Shown: piece after piece, positions 8,461 through 16,307 of the stretch
Layout: each line of letters begins with the position of its first letter
Position numbering within the stretch: the stretch's first letter is position 1
Source of the DNA: Nocardioides malaquae
Lineage (GTDB): Bacteria > Actinomycetota > Actinomycetes > Propionibacteriales > Nocardioidaceae
Direction: 5' to 3'
NCBI RefSeq assembly: GCF_015070385.1
Contig: NZ_JADCSA010000007.1
Location: 1-64,000 of the forward strand
DNA: 64,000 nt
Position numbers and translations under genes: made by a program
Notes under the pieces: model-generated
What the model was told of the DNA's origin: nothing
Seen by the model: the letters and a program-made list of their open reading frames with translations, nothing else
Database searches by the model: none

Positions 8461-8666
8461 GGAGCAGTTCTTCTCTCTCGCGGCGTGCGGACGCGGTGGC
8501 GCCGGGCGCGACCGCCGGGTCAGCCTACCGATCCGGTGCACGTCGGCCCGGCGTCGACCAGCCGTCAACCGTGGCATCGCCGCAGCGCGCCGGGGCGAGG
8601 GAGGGGGTGCACCGGGCTGGGAGCGCCTCTCGGCGCGTGGCCGCTCTAGGCGGCTAATTGTGGGAC

Positions 8667-8686
8667 CCGGGGCTGCCGCAGCCCGG
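8667..8686. other. Short GC-rich hairpin in intergenic region 8461-8716
   Basis: GGGCTGC and GCAGCCC pair across a single base. It lies just downstream of the leftward 202-residue gene and may be its terminator. The rest of this 256-base gap shows only a possible -10 (TAGGCT on the minus strand, 8523-8528) for the lipoprotein gene. Confidence 0.35.
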
Positions 8687-8716
8687 TGCCCCCTCAGTGT
8701 AGGTCGGCGATCGGGA

Positions 8717-9325
8717 TCAGACCAGCGCTCCGCGCGACTCGAGGCGTGAGGCCGCCTCCAGCTGCTCGGCGAGCTGGAGCATGCGCACGGTCTCGGCGTG
8801 GCTGGCGTGCCCCAGGTGGGCCCGCCCCGTCGCCACCACGTGGGCGAAGGCCGCGGCCCGGTGCAGCACGTCGACGAAGTCGCCCCGCACGATGCCGTGG
8901 AGCACCTCGTCGATCATCACCATCACCTGCTCGGGCCCCGGAGGGTCGGCGATCCCGGCCACCACGCCGGCGGCCTGGGCGGTGTCACGACCGGCCCGGA
9001 ACTCCTCGGCCACGCTCTGCGGGTTGCTGCGCACCCAGGAGGTCAGCAGGTAGAGCCGCCACAGGGTGCCGGCCAGCGAGTCGCTCGGGCAGCCCGACCA
9101 GATGTCGGCGAGCACCTCGAGCCCCTCGGTCTCGGCCAGCCGCACCACCCGGTCGATGAGCACCTCGTCGCCGGAGCGGCGTACGCCCCTCACCAGCACG
9201 GTCGCAGCCAGCTCACCGGCCTCGCGCATCGCGGCGGGGTCGGCCCCGGTGCGGTCGTCGAAGAAGGCGTCCGTCCGCACGATCGGACGGTGGTGGCGTC
9301 GGGGGGTCGAGCGCGGTTCGTCCAT
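8717..9325 (-). CDS. Conserved actinobacterial protein of unknown function
   Basis: This 202-residue soluble protein opens with a basic segment (STPRRHHRPIVRTDAFFDDR) followed by an all-helical body: REAGELAATVLVRGVR, VVRLAETEGLEVLADIWSG and LAGTLWRLYLLTSWVR. I recall similar actinobacterial proteins, sometimes mislabelled as RNA polymerase beta subunit, with the same 'RT..FFDDR.GADP' opening; no function is established. There is no catalytic motif, signal peptide or membrane span. It lies downstream of hrpA on the same strand, separated by 36 bases from the hrpA stop. Confidence 0.7.
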   Translation of the reverse strand: MDEPRSTPRRHHRPIVRTDAFFDDRTGADPAAMREAGELAATVLVRGVRRSGDEVLIDRVVRLAETEGLEVLADIWSGCPSDSLAGTLWRLYLLTSWVRSNPQSVAEEFRAGRDTAQAAGVVAGIADPPGPEQVMVMIDEVLHGIVRGDFVDVLHRAAAFAHVVATGRAHLGHASHAETVRMLQLAEQLEAASRLESRGALV

Positions 9326-9361
9326 GTCGTCAGGCTACGCCCGGCGCCACGCGCCACGACC

Positions 9362-12300
9362 TCACCCGAGCAGCTTGCGGATCCGCTGGTCGCTGACGGT
9401 CTGGGCGGTGCCGAGCTGCTGCGCCCACAGCTGCACCCGGTACTCCTCCAGCATCCAGCGCACCTTCCGCAGCGACTCGTGCGGAGGACGGCCCTCGGGC
9501 AGCGCCGCCACCTGGTGCAGGTGGGCGGCCTGGAGGTCACCCACCTGGTCCATCAGCTGCCGGTCGCGCGCGACCTGGCCGGCCAGCTTCTCGCGCCGCT
9601 GGACGATCGCGGCCAGGTAGCGGGGGTAGTGGCGCACCTGGGCCAGACCGGCCTCACCGAGGAAGCCCCGGTGCACGAGGCGCTCGAGCTGACCCTTCAT
9701 GTCGGTCAACGCCGGCAGGGTCTGGATCTCGGCGCGGCCCGAGAGCGCCTTCTCGGCCTCGCGCCACCCGGCCAGCACCGTCGCCAGGTCGTCGAGGGCC
9801 CGGGGCATCATGCGCTCCAGCTCGTCACGCGCCGCAGCGAGCAGGGCGTCGTACGCCGCCTCGTCGCGGACCGCGGGTCGCGCGTCGACCAGGTCGCCCA
9901 CGACCGCCGCACGCAGGTCCTCGACCATCTCCTGCACGTTCGTGTAGGGCGAGGAGGCCAGCGCCAGCTTCTCCAGGTTGGAGAGCCGGCCCAGCAGCGG
10001 CTCCGCACTCGGCAGCGCGAGCAGCAGCAGGCGGCGTACGCCCAGGCGGTGCCGCGCCGCGGCTTCGTCGGCGGACCCGAAGACCCCCAGACCCACGGTG
10101 CGGCCCTCGTCGACCAGGGCCGGGAATCCCCGCACCTCGTGACCGGCGCGCCGCTGGGTGAACGACTCCTCGATGGTGCCGAACGTCCACGACGTCTGCC
10201 CGGTCGAGGTGACCCCGGTGTCCTGGGCGACCTCCGCCATCGCCGCCGCGAACTTCGGCCGCAACGGCGCCTTGAGGGCGTCGAGGTCCTTGCCGGTGGC
10301 AGCCACCGCGCCGTCGTCGCCCACGACCCGGAAGGTCGGACGCAGGTGGTCGGGCAGCTTGTCGAGCTGCCACGCCTCGCGCGGCACGTGCACTCCGGTG
10401 GTGGCGCGCAGGAAACGCTCGAGCGAGTCGAGGAGCGGTTCCTCGCCCGGGGGCACCGCCGCCAGGAACGCCTTGGCCGTGTTGGGCGCCGGCACGAACG
10501 AGACCCGCAGGTGCTTGGGCAACGTGCGGACCAGGTTGACCACGAGCTCCTCGCGCAACCCCGGCACCAGCCAGGAGAAGTCGTCGGCCTCGACCTGGTT
10601 GAGGGTGGCGACCGGCACCTCGATGGTGATGCCGTCGTCGGCGGCACCCGGCTCGAAGTGGTAGCTGAGCGAGAAGGTCAGCGCGTCACCGTGCCACTGG
10701 GTCGGGAAGTCGCTGGCGGCGACCTCATCGGCCGCCTCGTTGGTCAGCATCTCCAGGTCGAAGGTGAGCAGCTCGGGCCGCTTGCGCCGCTCGTCCTTCC
10801 ACCACGCGTTGAAGTGGGCGCCGGAGACGACGTCGGCCGGGATCCGCTGGTCGTAGAAGTCGAAGAGGGTGTGCTCGTCGACCACGATGTCGCGTCGCCG
10901 CGCCCGGTGCTCGAGCTCCTCGGCCTCGGCGAGCAGCTCGTTGTTGCGGGTGAAGAAGCGGTGCCGACCCGAGGTCAGCTCGCCCCACTCCCCCTGCACC
11001 AGAGCGTGGCGGATGAAGAGCTCGCGGGAGAGCTCGGGATCGATGCGGCCGTAGTTGACGGGTCGGTCGGAGACCAGCGGCACCCCGTAGAGCGTCACCT
11101 TCTCCATCGCCGTGACGGCGGCCCGCTTCTTCGACCAGTGCGGCTCCGAATAGCTGCGCCGCACCAGGTGGGAACCGAGACGCTCGGCCCACTCCGGCTT
11201 GATCGCAGCGTTCTGCCGCGCCCACAACCGCGAGGTCTCGACGAGCTCGCCAGCCATCACGAAGGCCGGGTTGACGCCCTTGAGCGCCGAGCCGGGGAAG
11301 ATCGCGAACCGCGCGCCGCGAGCACCGACGTACTCGCGCATCGCCCGCCGCTCGGTCGGCTTCGCCCCGGGGCGGGGGCGTTCGCGCTCCTCCAGCGCGC
11401 CGATGTGGGAGAGCAGGCCCGAGAGCAGCGCCTGGTGGATGCCGTCGGCGTCGTAGGCGGCGCCACCGCTCTCACCGACCTTGGTGGGCGCGCCGAGGTC
11501 GACCTTCATCTCCTTGCAGACTTGGCGCAGCTGCGACTCGAAGTCCTGCCACTCGCGCACGCGCAGGTAGTTGAGGTGCTCGCGGCGGCACATCCGGCGG
11601 AAGGCCGACGACGAGAGCTCCTTCTGCTGGGTCTTCAGGTACTGCCACAGGTTGAGCCAGGTGAGGAAGTCGGAGCTCTTGTCCTTGAAGCGGGCGTGCA
11701 GCTGGTCGGCCTGGGCCTGCGCCTCGGCCGGCCGTTCGCGCGGGTCCTGCAGCGACAGGGCGGCCGCGATGACGATGACGTCGCGCACGCAACCGAGCCG
11801 CTCGGCCTCGAGGATCATCCGGCCCAGCCGCGGGTCGATCGGCAGCCGGGCGAGCCGCTGGCCGATCTTGGTGAGCCGCGGCCCCTGCCGCTCGGACGTC
11901 ATACGGTCGGGGCGCTGGGAGGCTCCCTCCGTATGACGTCCCGGGGCAGCGCCGCCGACGCGGAAGGCGCCCTGCTGATTCACGCGGAACGCGCCGAGCT
12001 CCTCGAGCAGCTGTACGCCCGCGGTGACGTTGCGCTTGTCCGGCGGCTCGACGAAGGGGAACCGCCCGATGTCGCCGAGCCCGAGCCCGGTCATCTGCAG
12101 GATGACGCTGGCGAGGTTGGTGCGCAGGATCTCGGGGTCGGTGAACTCGGGGCGCCCCTCGAAGTCCTCCTCCGAGTAGAGCCGGATGGCGATGCCCTCG
12201 CTGACGCGGCCGCAGCGCCCCGAACGCTGGTTGGCCGACGCCTGGCTGATCGGCTCGATCGGCAGCCGCTGCACCTTGGTGCGCGCCGAGTAGCGCGAGA

Positions 12301-13366
12301 TGCGCGCGACGCCGGTGTCGACGACGTACTTGATGCCCGGCACCGTCAGCGACGTCTCCGCGACGTTGGTCGCCAGCACCACACGGCGCACCGTCGAGGG
12401 GTGCGACGAGAAGACGCGGTGCTGCTCGGCGGCGGAGAGCCGCGAGTAGAGCGGCACGATCTCGAGCCGGTCAGACTTCAGCGCGTCGAAGGCGTCGGCG
12501 GTGTCACGGATCTCCCGCTCGCCGGGCAGGAAGACGAGCACGTCGCCGGGGCCCTCGGCCGACAGCTCACGCACCGCGTCGACGATCGCCTCGGTCTGGT
12601 CACGGACGACGGTCTCGCCCTCCTCGTCGGTCGAGGAGAGCTCCATGAGCGGGCGGTAACGGACCTCGACGGGGTACGTCCGCCCGGAGACCTCGACGAT
12701 GGGTGCGGGTGTGCCGTCGCGGTCGGCGAAGTGGCGGGCGAAGCGCTCCACGTCGATGGTGGCCGAGGTGACGATCAGCTTGAGGTCGGGCCGCTTCGGC
12801 AGCAGCCGACGCAGGTAGCCGAGGAGGAAGTCGATGTTGAGGCTGCGCTCGTGGGCCTCGTCGATGATGATCGTGTCGTACTTGCGCAGCATCCGGTCAC
12901 GCTGGAGCTCGGCGAGCAGGATGCCGTCGGTCATCAGCTTGACCCGACTCGAGCGTGAGGTCTGGTCGGTGAAACGCACCTGGTAGCCGACGACGTCGCC
13001 CAGGCCGGTGCCGATGCCGTCGGCGGCCAGCTCCTCGCTGATCCGCTCCGCGACCGAGCGGGCAGCGATCCGGCGAGGCTGGGTGTGTCCGATCAACCCG
13101 CCCGTGGCCTTGTCGCCGCGCCCGCGACGCCGCCCACGACCGAGCTCAAGACAGATCTTGGGCAGCTGGGTGGTCTTGCCCGACCCGGTCTCACCCGCCA
13201 CGATCACGACCTGGTGGTCGCGGATCGCCTCGGCGATGTCGTCGCGACGCTGCGAGACCGGCAGGTGCTCGGGGTAGGTGATCCGGAGCCCCTCGAAGGG
13301 CTGACCGTCACCGCGGGGGGCGCCGGCGGTCACGGGCTGGTCAGGCTGCTGCGGGGGTGCGGACAT
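9362..13366 (-). CDS. hrpA: ATP-dependent RNA helicase HrpA (DEAH box)
   Basis: This roughly 1,334-residue DEAH-box RNA helicase has the HrpA architecture. Walker A GETGSGKT is at about 58-65, the DEAH motif is in TIIIDEAHERSLN, SAT is in IVTSATIDVERF, and motifs V and VI are in VLATNVAETSLTVPGIKYVV and QRSGRCGRVSEG. The helicase-associated, OB-fold and long DUF3418 C-terminal regions follow. Start: ATG 13378 and ATG 13366 are both possible. CACAAT at 13382-13377 looks like a -10 and overlaps the first, favouring 13366. Oddity: about 35 extra residues lie near 465-495, just before RLTKIGQRLARLPIDPRLGR, and contain a 48-bp palindrome in the DNA (see its own entry). Confidence 0.95.
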   Translation of the reverse strand: MSAPPQQPDQPVTAGAPRGDGQPFEGLRITYPEHLPVSQRRDDIAEAIRDHQVVIVAGETGSGKTTQLPKICLELGRGRRRGRGDKATGGLIGHTQPRRIAARSVAERISEELAADGIGTGLGDVVGYQVRFTDQTSRSSRVKLMTDGILLAELQRDRMLRKYDTIIIDEAHERSLNIDFLLGYLRRLLPKRPDLKLIVTSATIDVERFARHFADRDGTPAPIVEVSGRTYPVEVRYRPLMELSSTDEEGETVVRDQTEAIVDAVRELSAEGPGDVLVFLPGEREIRDTADAFDALKSDRLEIVPLYSRLSAAEQHRVFSSHPSTVRRVVLATNVAETSLTVPGIKYVVDTGVARISRYSARTKVQRLPIEPISQASANQRSGRCGRVSEGIAIRLYSEEDFEGRPEFTDPEILRTNLASVILQMTGLGLGDIGRFPFVEPPDKRNVTAGVQLLEELGAFRVNQQGAFRVGGAAPGRHTEGASQRPDRMTSERQGPRLTKIGQRLARLPIDPRLGRMILEAERLGCVRDVIVIAAALSLQDPRERPAEAQAQADQLHARFKDKSSDFLTWLNLWQYLKTQQKELSSSAFRRMCRREHLNYLRVREWQDFESQLRQVCKEMKVDLGAPTKVGESGGAAYDADGIHQALLSGLLSHIGALEERERPRPGAKPTERRAMREYVGARGARFAIFPGSALKGVNPAFVMAGELVETSRLWARQNAAIKPEWAERLGSHLVRRSYSEPHWSKKRAAVTAMEKVTLYGVPLVSDRPVNYGRIDPELSRELFIRHALVQGEWGELTSGRHRFFTRNNELLAEAEELEHRARRRDIVVDEHTLFDFYDQRIPADVVSGAHFNAWWKDERRKRPELLTFDLEMLTNEAADEVAASDFPTQWHGDALTFSLSYHFEPGAADDGITIEVPVATLNQVEADDFSWLVPGLREELVVNLVRTLPKHLRVSFVPAPNTAKAFLAAVPPGEEPLLDSLERFLRATTGVHVPREAWQLDKLPDHLRPTFRVVGDDGAVAATGKDLDALKAPLRPKFAAAMAEVAQDTGVTSTGQTSWTFGTIEESFTQRRAGHEVRGFPALVDEGRTVGLGVFGSADEAAARHRLGVRRLLLLALPSAEPLLGRLSNLEKLALASSPYTNVQEMVEDLRAAVVGDLVDARPAVRDEAAYDALLAAARDELERMMPRALDDLATVLAGWREAEKALSGRAEIQTLPALTDMKGQLERLVHRGFLGEAGLAQVRHYPRYLAAIVQRREKLAGQVARDRQLMDQVGDLQAAHLHQVAALPEGRPPHESLRKVRWMLEEYRVQLWAQQLGTAQTVSDQRIRKLLG
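11894..11941. repeat. 48-bp palindromic element inside the hrpA coding sequence
   Basis: Thirteen-base perfect arms GGACGTCATACGG / CCGTATGACGTCC enclose 22 bases that contain a second small palindrome (GGGAG-C-CTCCC on the coding strand). The ends CGTCATACGGAGG...CGTATGACG resemble the 49-bp intergenic palindromes at 17461, 18513 and 53161. It is a multiple of three and is read as GRHTEGASQRPDRMTS within an HrpA segment that I do not recall from other HrpA proteins. Confidence 0.7.
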
Positions 13367-13407
13367 CGTGGACCCCATTGTGCCTGCGTCAGTCTGGACG
13401 GCGCAGT

Positions 13408-13875
13408 TCAGGACCGGCGCGGCTCGGGGTGGTGCCAGCCGGTCTCGCCCACGTGGCGTCCGGAGACGTGACCGACCTCGATGCGCAGCACCATGGGTCG
13501 GCGGCCTCCGGCCCACGGGGTGGCGCTCTGCTCGGTGGGCGAGGAGAAGACGGTGTTGAACTCGTCCATCGCCCGCTCGCAACGACCCGTCACGACGACG
13601 CTCCAGCCGGCGTGGTGGGCGGTGTCCAGCTCGTCGACCTCGAAGGCCACCGGGTGGCCGGGGGCATGGGTGGCCAGCTCGGAGTAGGACGTGGTGCGGA
13701 ACTCGACGTGGCCCTCGCGCAGGACGTAGTTGACCGGCACGATGCGCGGGCCGTCGTCGCCGACGTAGGCGACGCGACCGACCTGCTGGGTCGAGAGCAG
13801 CTGCCAGCACTCGTCGCGCGAGAGCTCGACGGCCGACCCGATCCGGGCGTGGGACTCTCCTCGGCTCTGGTCCAT
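13408..13875 (-). CDS. Pyridoxamine 5'-phosphate oxidase-like FMN/F420-binding protein
   Basis: This 155-residue split-barrel protein belongs to the PNPOx-like superfamily. The segment VGRVAYVGDDGPRIVPVNYV is the classic strand pair at the flavin site, followed by FRTTSYSELATHAPGHPVAF and WSVVVTGRCERA. Relatives bind FMN, F420 or heme; the cofactor cannot be assigned here. It ends 42 bases before the hrpA start on the same strand and starts divergently from an SDR gene. GACGAT six bases before the ATG suggests a leaderless start. Confidence 0.85.
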   Translation of the reverse strand: MDQSRGESHARIGSAVELSRDECWQLLSTQQVGRVAYVGDDGPRIVPVNYVLREGHVEFRTTSYSELATHAPGHPVAFEVDELDTAHHAGWSVVVTGRCERAMDEFNTVFSSPTEQSATPWAGGRRPMVLRIEVGHVSGRHVGETGWHHPEPRRS

Positions 13876-13930
13876 GTCGGCATCGTCCCACGTCAGGGCC
13901 GGGCTCGTCGCCCCCTGCGCGGCGGACCGC

Positions 13931-13936
13931 TACGGT
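13931..13936 (+). promoter_or_regulatory. -10 element of leaderless SDR promoter
   Basis: TACGGT lies six bases before ATG 13943, with no ribosome binding site between. This supports a leaderless transcript and the choice of 13943 over upstream in-frame codons. Confidence 0.5.
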
Positions 13937-13942
13937 CTGGCC

Positions 13943-14770
13943 ATGCACACCCTCCAGGGCAAGGTCGTGGTCATCACCGGAGCGGCGTCAGGCATCGGTC
14001 GTGCCCTGGCGCTACGGGCTGCGGGCTGCGGCGCCCGGCTGGCGCTCAGCGACGTCGACGCGACCGGGTTGGCGCAGACCGGCGAGCAGGCCACCGCCGC
14101 GGGCGCCAAGGGCGTGCACACCCGGGTCGTCGACGTCAGTGACCGCGCGGCGGTCGAGGCCTGGGCCGCGGAGGTGGCGGCGCACTACGGCTGGGTGGAC
14201 GCCGTGGTCAACAACGCCGGCGTCTCGCTCACCGGTGACTTCGCCGAGCTCGACCCCGCCGACATGGAGTGGATCATGGGGGTGAACTTCTGGGGCGTGG
14301 TGCACGGCTCCCGCGCCTTCCTGCCCCACCTGATCGCCTCGGGCGACGGTCACCTCGTCAACATCTCCTCGCTCTTCGGCCTGGTCTCGATGCCGTCGCA
14401 GAGCCTCTACAACGCTTCGAAGTACGCGGTGCGCGGCCTGAGCGAGTCGCTGCGGGAGGAGATGCTGGTCGCCGGCCACCCGGTGCAGGTGACCGTCGTG
14501 CACCCCGGCGGGATCCGGACCGGCATCGCCCGCAACGGCCGCGCCGCGGGGCGCCACGACCTGGCCGAGACCGCCCGCCGCTTCGACGAGAAGCTGGCGC
14601 GCACCACCGCCGACGAGGCGGCGCGGGTGATCCTCGAGGGCATGCTGAAGGGTCGGGCGCGCCTGCTGGTGGGCGCCGACGCCCACGTGGTGCACCACCT
14701 CGCCCGCCTGGTCGGTGCCCGCTACCAGGACGTGGTGGCGCGGTTCGCCAAGCGGTTCGAGTCGTCCTGA
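13943..14770 (+). CDS. SDR family NAD(P)-dependent oxidoreductase
   Basis: This 275-residue classical short-chain dehydrogenase has its cofactor site TGAASGIGRALALRAAG at about 12-28, NNAG near 90, the catalytic serine in NISSLFGLVS, and YNASK (Tyr/Lys) near 155. The PG motif in VVHPGGIRTGIARNG follows. The C-terminus (LVGARYQDVVARFAKRFES) resembles actinobacterial SDRs annotated as lipid- or steroid-acting, but the substrate is not evident. It is convergent with thrE, 21 bases apart, and stands alone in its promoter unit. Confidence 0.88.
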   Translation: MHTLQGKVVVITGAASGIGRALALRAAGCGARLALSDVDATGLAQTGEQATAAGAKGVHTRVVDVSDRAAVEAWAAEVAAHYGWVDAVVNNAGVSLTGDFAELDPADMEWIMGVNFWGVVHGSRAFLPHLIASGDGHLVNISSLFGLVSMPSQSLYNASKYAVRGLSESLREEMLVAGHPVQVTVVHPGGIRTGIARNGRAAGRHDLAETARRFDEKLARTTADEAARVILEGMLKGRARLLVGADAHVVHHLARLVGARYQDVVARFAKRFESS

Positions 14771-14791
14771 GCCGATCGCCTCAGCCTCCGC

Positions 14792-16189
14792 TCACAGCTC
14801 TTCGACGACCGATCCCTCGTCGCGGCGGCGTCGACGCCGTTCCCGCTCGCTGGCGCGCGAGCGGGGCCGGAACACTCCCACGAGCCGGGGCCCGGCAAGG
14901 CGTTGCTCGAGGCGGCGCGCCTCACGCTTGACCGGCTGGGCGACGAACTCGCCGAGGATGACGCCGGAGGCCAGCGCGAGCGCCACCGAACCGGCCGTCG
15001 CCATGGCGAGCAGGCCCTCGGACGTGGAGGCGCCCTCCTGCGTGAGCAGCGAGAGTCCGCGGTAGATCGAGAGACCCGGCAGCAGCGGGACGACGGCGGG
15101 CACGACCACCACGAGCGGGGGCACTCGCACGCGTCCCGCGACGGCGTACGCCACGAGGCCGATCGCCAGGGCCGCACCGGCCGCTGCCCACGGACGGTCG
15201 AGCCCGGTGTCGACGACGAGGCGGTAGATCGCGGCGGCGACGCCGCCGATCGCCGCGATCGGCAGCAACGAGCGGCGGGGCGCGTAGACCGAGAAGGCGA
15301 AGGCGGCCGCGCAGAGCGCCGAACCGAGCACCAGCACGCCGATGTCCTGCCATCCCGAGAGCCCGGGCTCGTAGCGTCCGATGTCGACGCCGATGAGCTT
15401 GCCGAAGGAGAGTCCGCCACTGACACCGGCGACGATGCCGACGGTGGCCATCATCGCCTCGGTGATGCGTGCGGTGCCGGTCAGGTAGAAGCCTGAGAGC
15501 GCATCCTGCAGGGCGCCCATGAAACCGATGCCGGCGAGCAGGATGATGATGTTGGCGGTGACCACCAGCGACGGGTCGGCGTCGAGCGGGGTGGCTGCGA
15601 CCGCCACCGCGATCAGGCTCGCGACGACGCCGCCCACCACCTGCAGGTAGAAGTTGGGCAGCCGCTGCTTGGCGAGCACGAGCTGGATCCGGTCGATGAG
15701 GACGGCGGCCACGAACGCGACCGTCACCACCAGCCAGTCGCCGCCGAGGAAGAGGCCGACCGAGGCGCCGGTCACGCCCGTCGCCACGCTGATCGCCCAC
15801 CGCGGCGTGGAGGGCCCCACCGAGACGATCGTGGCCATCCGGTTGCGCGCCAGGTAGAGGTCGAGCTCGCCGGCCAGCAGGTCGCGCACGAGGTGGTCGA
15901 CCTTGGTGACGTCGTCGTAGTCGATGGTGCGCTGGTAGACCTGCCGGATCATCACCAGCGTCGGCTCGGACGGGTCGTACTGGTAGCTCATCGAGACCTG
16001 GGTGAAGGTCACGTCGATGTCGATGTGGTGGCGCAGGCCCAGGTGCTGGGCGACCGCCCGCATGGTTGCGGTGACGTCGGCCGCGCCCGCGCCGTTGCTG
16101 AGCAGCATCTCGCCGATGCGCAGGCAGAGGTCGATGGAGAGGTTCAGTTCCTTGACGTCGGTCTCGTCTGGGTGAGGCACCTTGGACAT
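14792..16189 (-). CDS. Threonine/serine exporter ThrE family protein
   Basis: This 465-residue inner-membrane protein has two parts. An N-terminal soluble half (about 1-125: LSIDLCLRIGEMLLSNGAGA, HIDIDVTFTQVSMSYQYDP) matches the ThrE/DUF1212 domain. About ten hydrophobic segments follow, including IILLAGIGFMGALQDALSGF and VPPLVVVVPAVVPLLPGLSI. ThrE of Corynebacterium exports threonine and serine using proton motive force; the same function is likely but not proven. ATG 16189 (MSKVPHPDET) fits the family start better than 16237. The C-terminus is strongly basic (RERRRRRRDEG). Confidence 0.88.
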   Translation of the reverse strand: MSKVPHPDETDVKELNLSIDLCLRIGEMLLSNGAGAADVTATMRAVAQHLGLRHHIDIDVTFTQVSMSYQYDPSEPTLVMIRQVYQRTIDYDDVTKVDHLVRDLLAGELDLYLARNRMATIVSVGPSTPRWAISVATGVTGASVGLFLGGDWLVVTVAFVAAVLIDRIQLVLAKQRLPNFYLQVVGGVVASLIAVAVAATPLDADPSLVVTANIIILLAGIGFMGALQDALSGFYLTGTARITEAMMATVGIVAGVSGGLSFGKLIGVDIGRYEPGLSGWQDIGVLVLGSALCAAAFAFSVYAPRRSLLPIAAIGGVAAAIYRLVVDTGLDRPWAAAGAALAIGLVAYAVAGRVRVPPLVVVVPAVVPLLPGLSIYRGLSLLTQEGASTSEGLLAMATAGSVALALASGVILGEFVAQPVKREARRLEQRLAGPRLVGVFRPRSRASERERRRRRRDEGSVVEEL

Positions 16190-16231
16190 GGTGCCAGTCG
16201 TCCCCAACGGCGGCGGCGCCCACACCCGGGG

Positions 16232-16273
16232 CGTCATCGCGGGCGTACGCCCCCACGCACCCGCGCGATGACG
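16232..16273. repeat. Palindrome with CGTCAT/ATGACG ends in a divergent promoter region
   Basis: Ten-base arms CGTCATCGCG (16232-16241) and CGCGATGACG (16264-16273) enclose an imperfect inner stem (GGCGT / ACGCACC). The end bases match the 49-bp palindromes at 17461, 18513 and 53161. It lies between the divergent thrE and GCS2-type ligase genes, 24 bases upstream of the ligase -10, so here it may also act as an operator. Confidence 0.6.
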
Positions 16274-16295
16274 TCACGGGTGGCGACCGCTCCCC

Positions 16296-16301
16296 TAGGG
16301 T
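16296..16301 (+). promoter_or_regulatory. -10 element of leaderless ligase promoter
   Basis: TAGGGT lies six bases before the GTG start at 16308. No Shine-Dalgarno sequence is present. Confidence 0.5.
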
Positions 16302-16307
16302 GGGCTC

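Noticed and set aside
8641-8700. Possible tRNA-like stem-loops in the 8461-8716 gap
   Set aside because: No T-loop consensus, no cloverleaf spacing and no acceptor stem could be made; only one short hairpin is supported.
8798-12958. A plus-strand open frame of 1,386 codons
   Set aside because: It is antisense to hrpA and the 202-residue gene. Its amino acid composition (Arg, Gly, Leu, Val, His rich, no motifs) is that of a high-G+C shadow frame, while the minus strand has complete helicase motifs.
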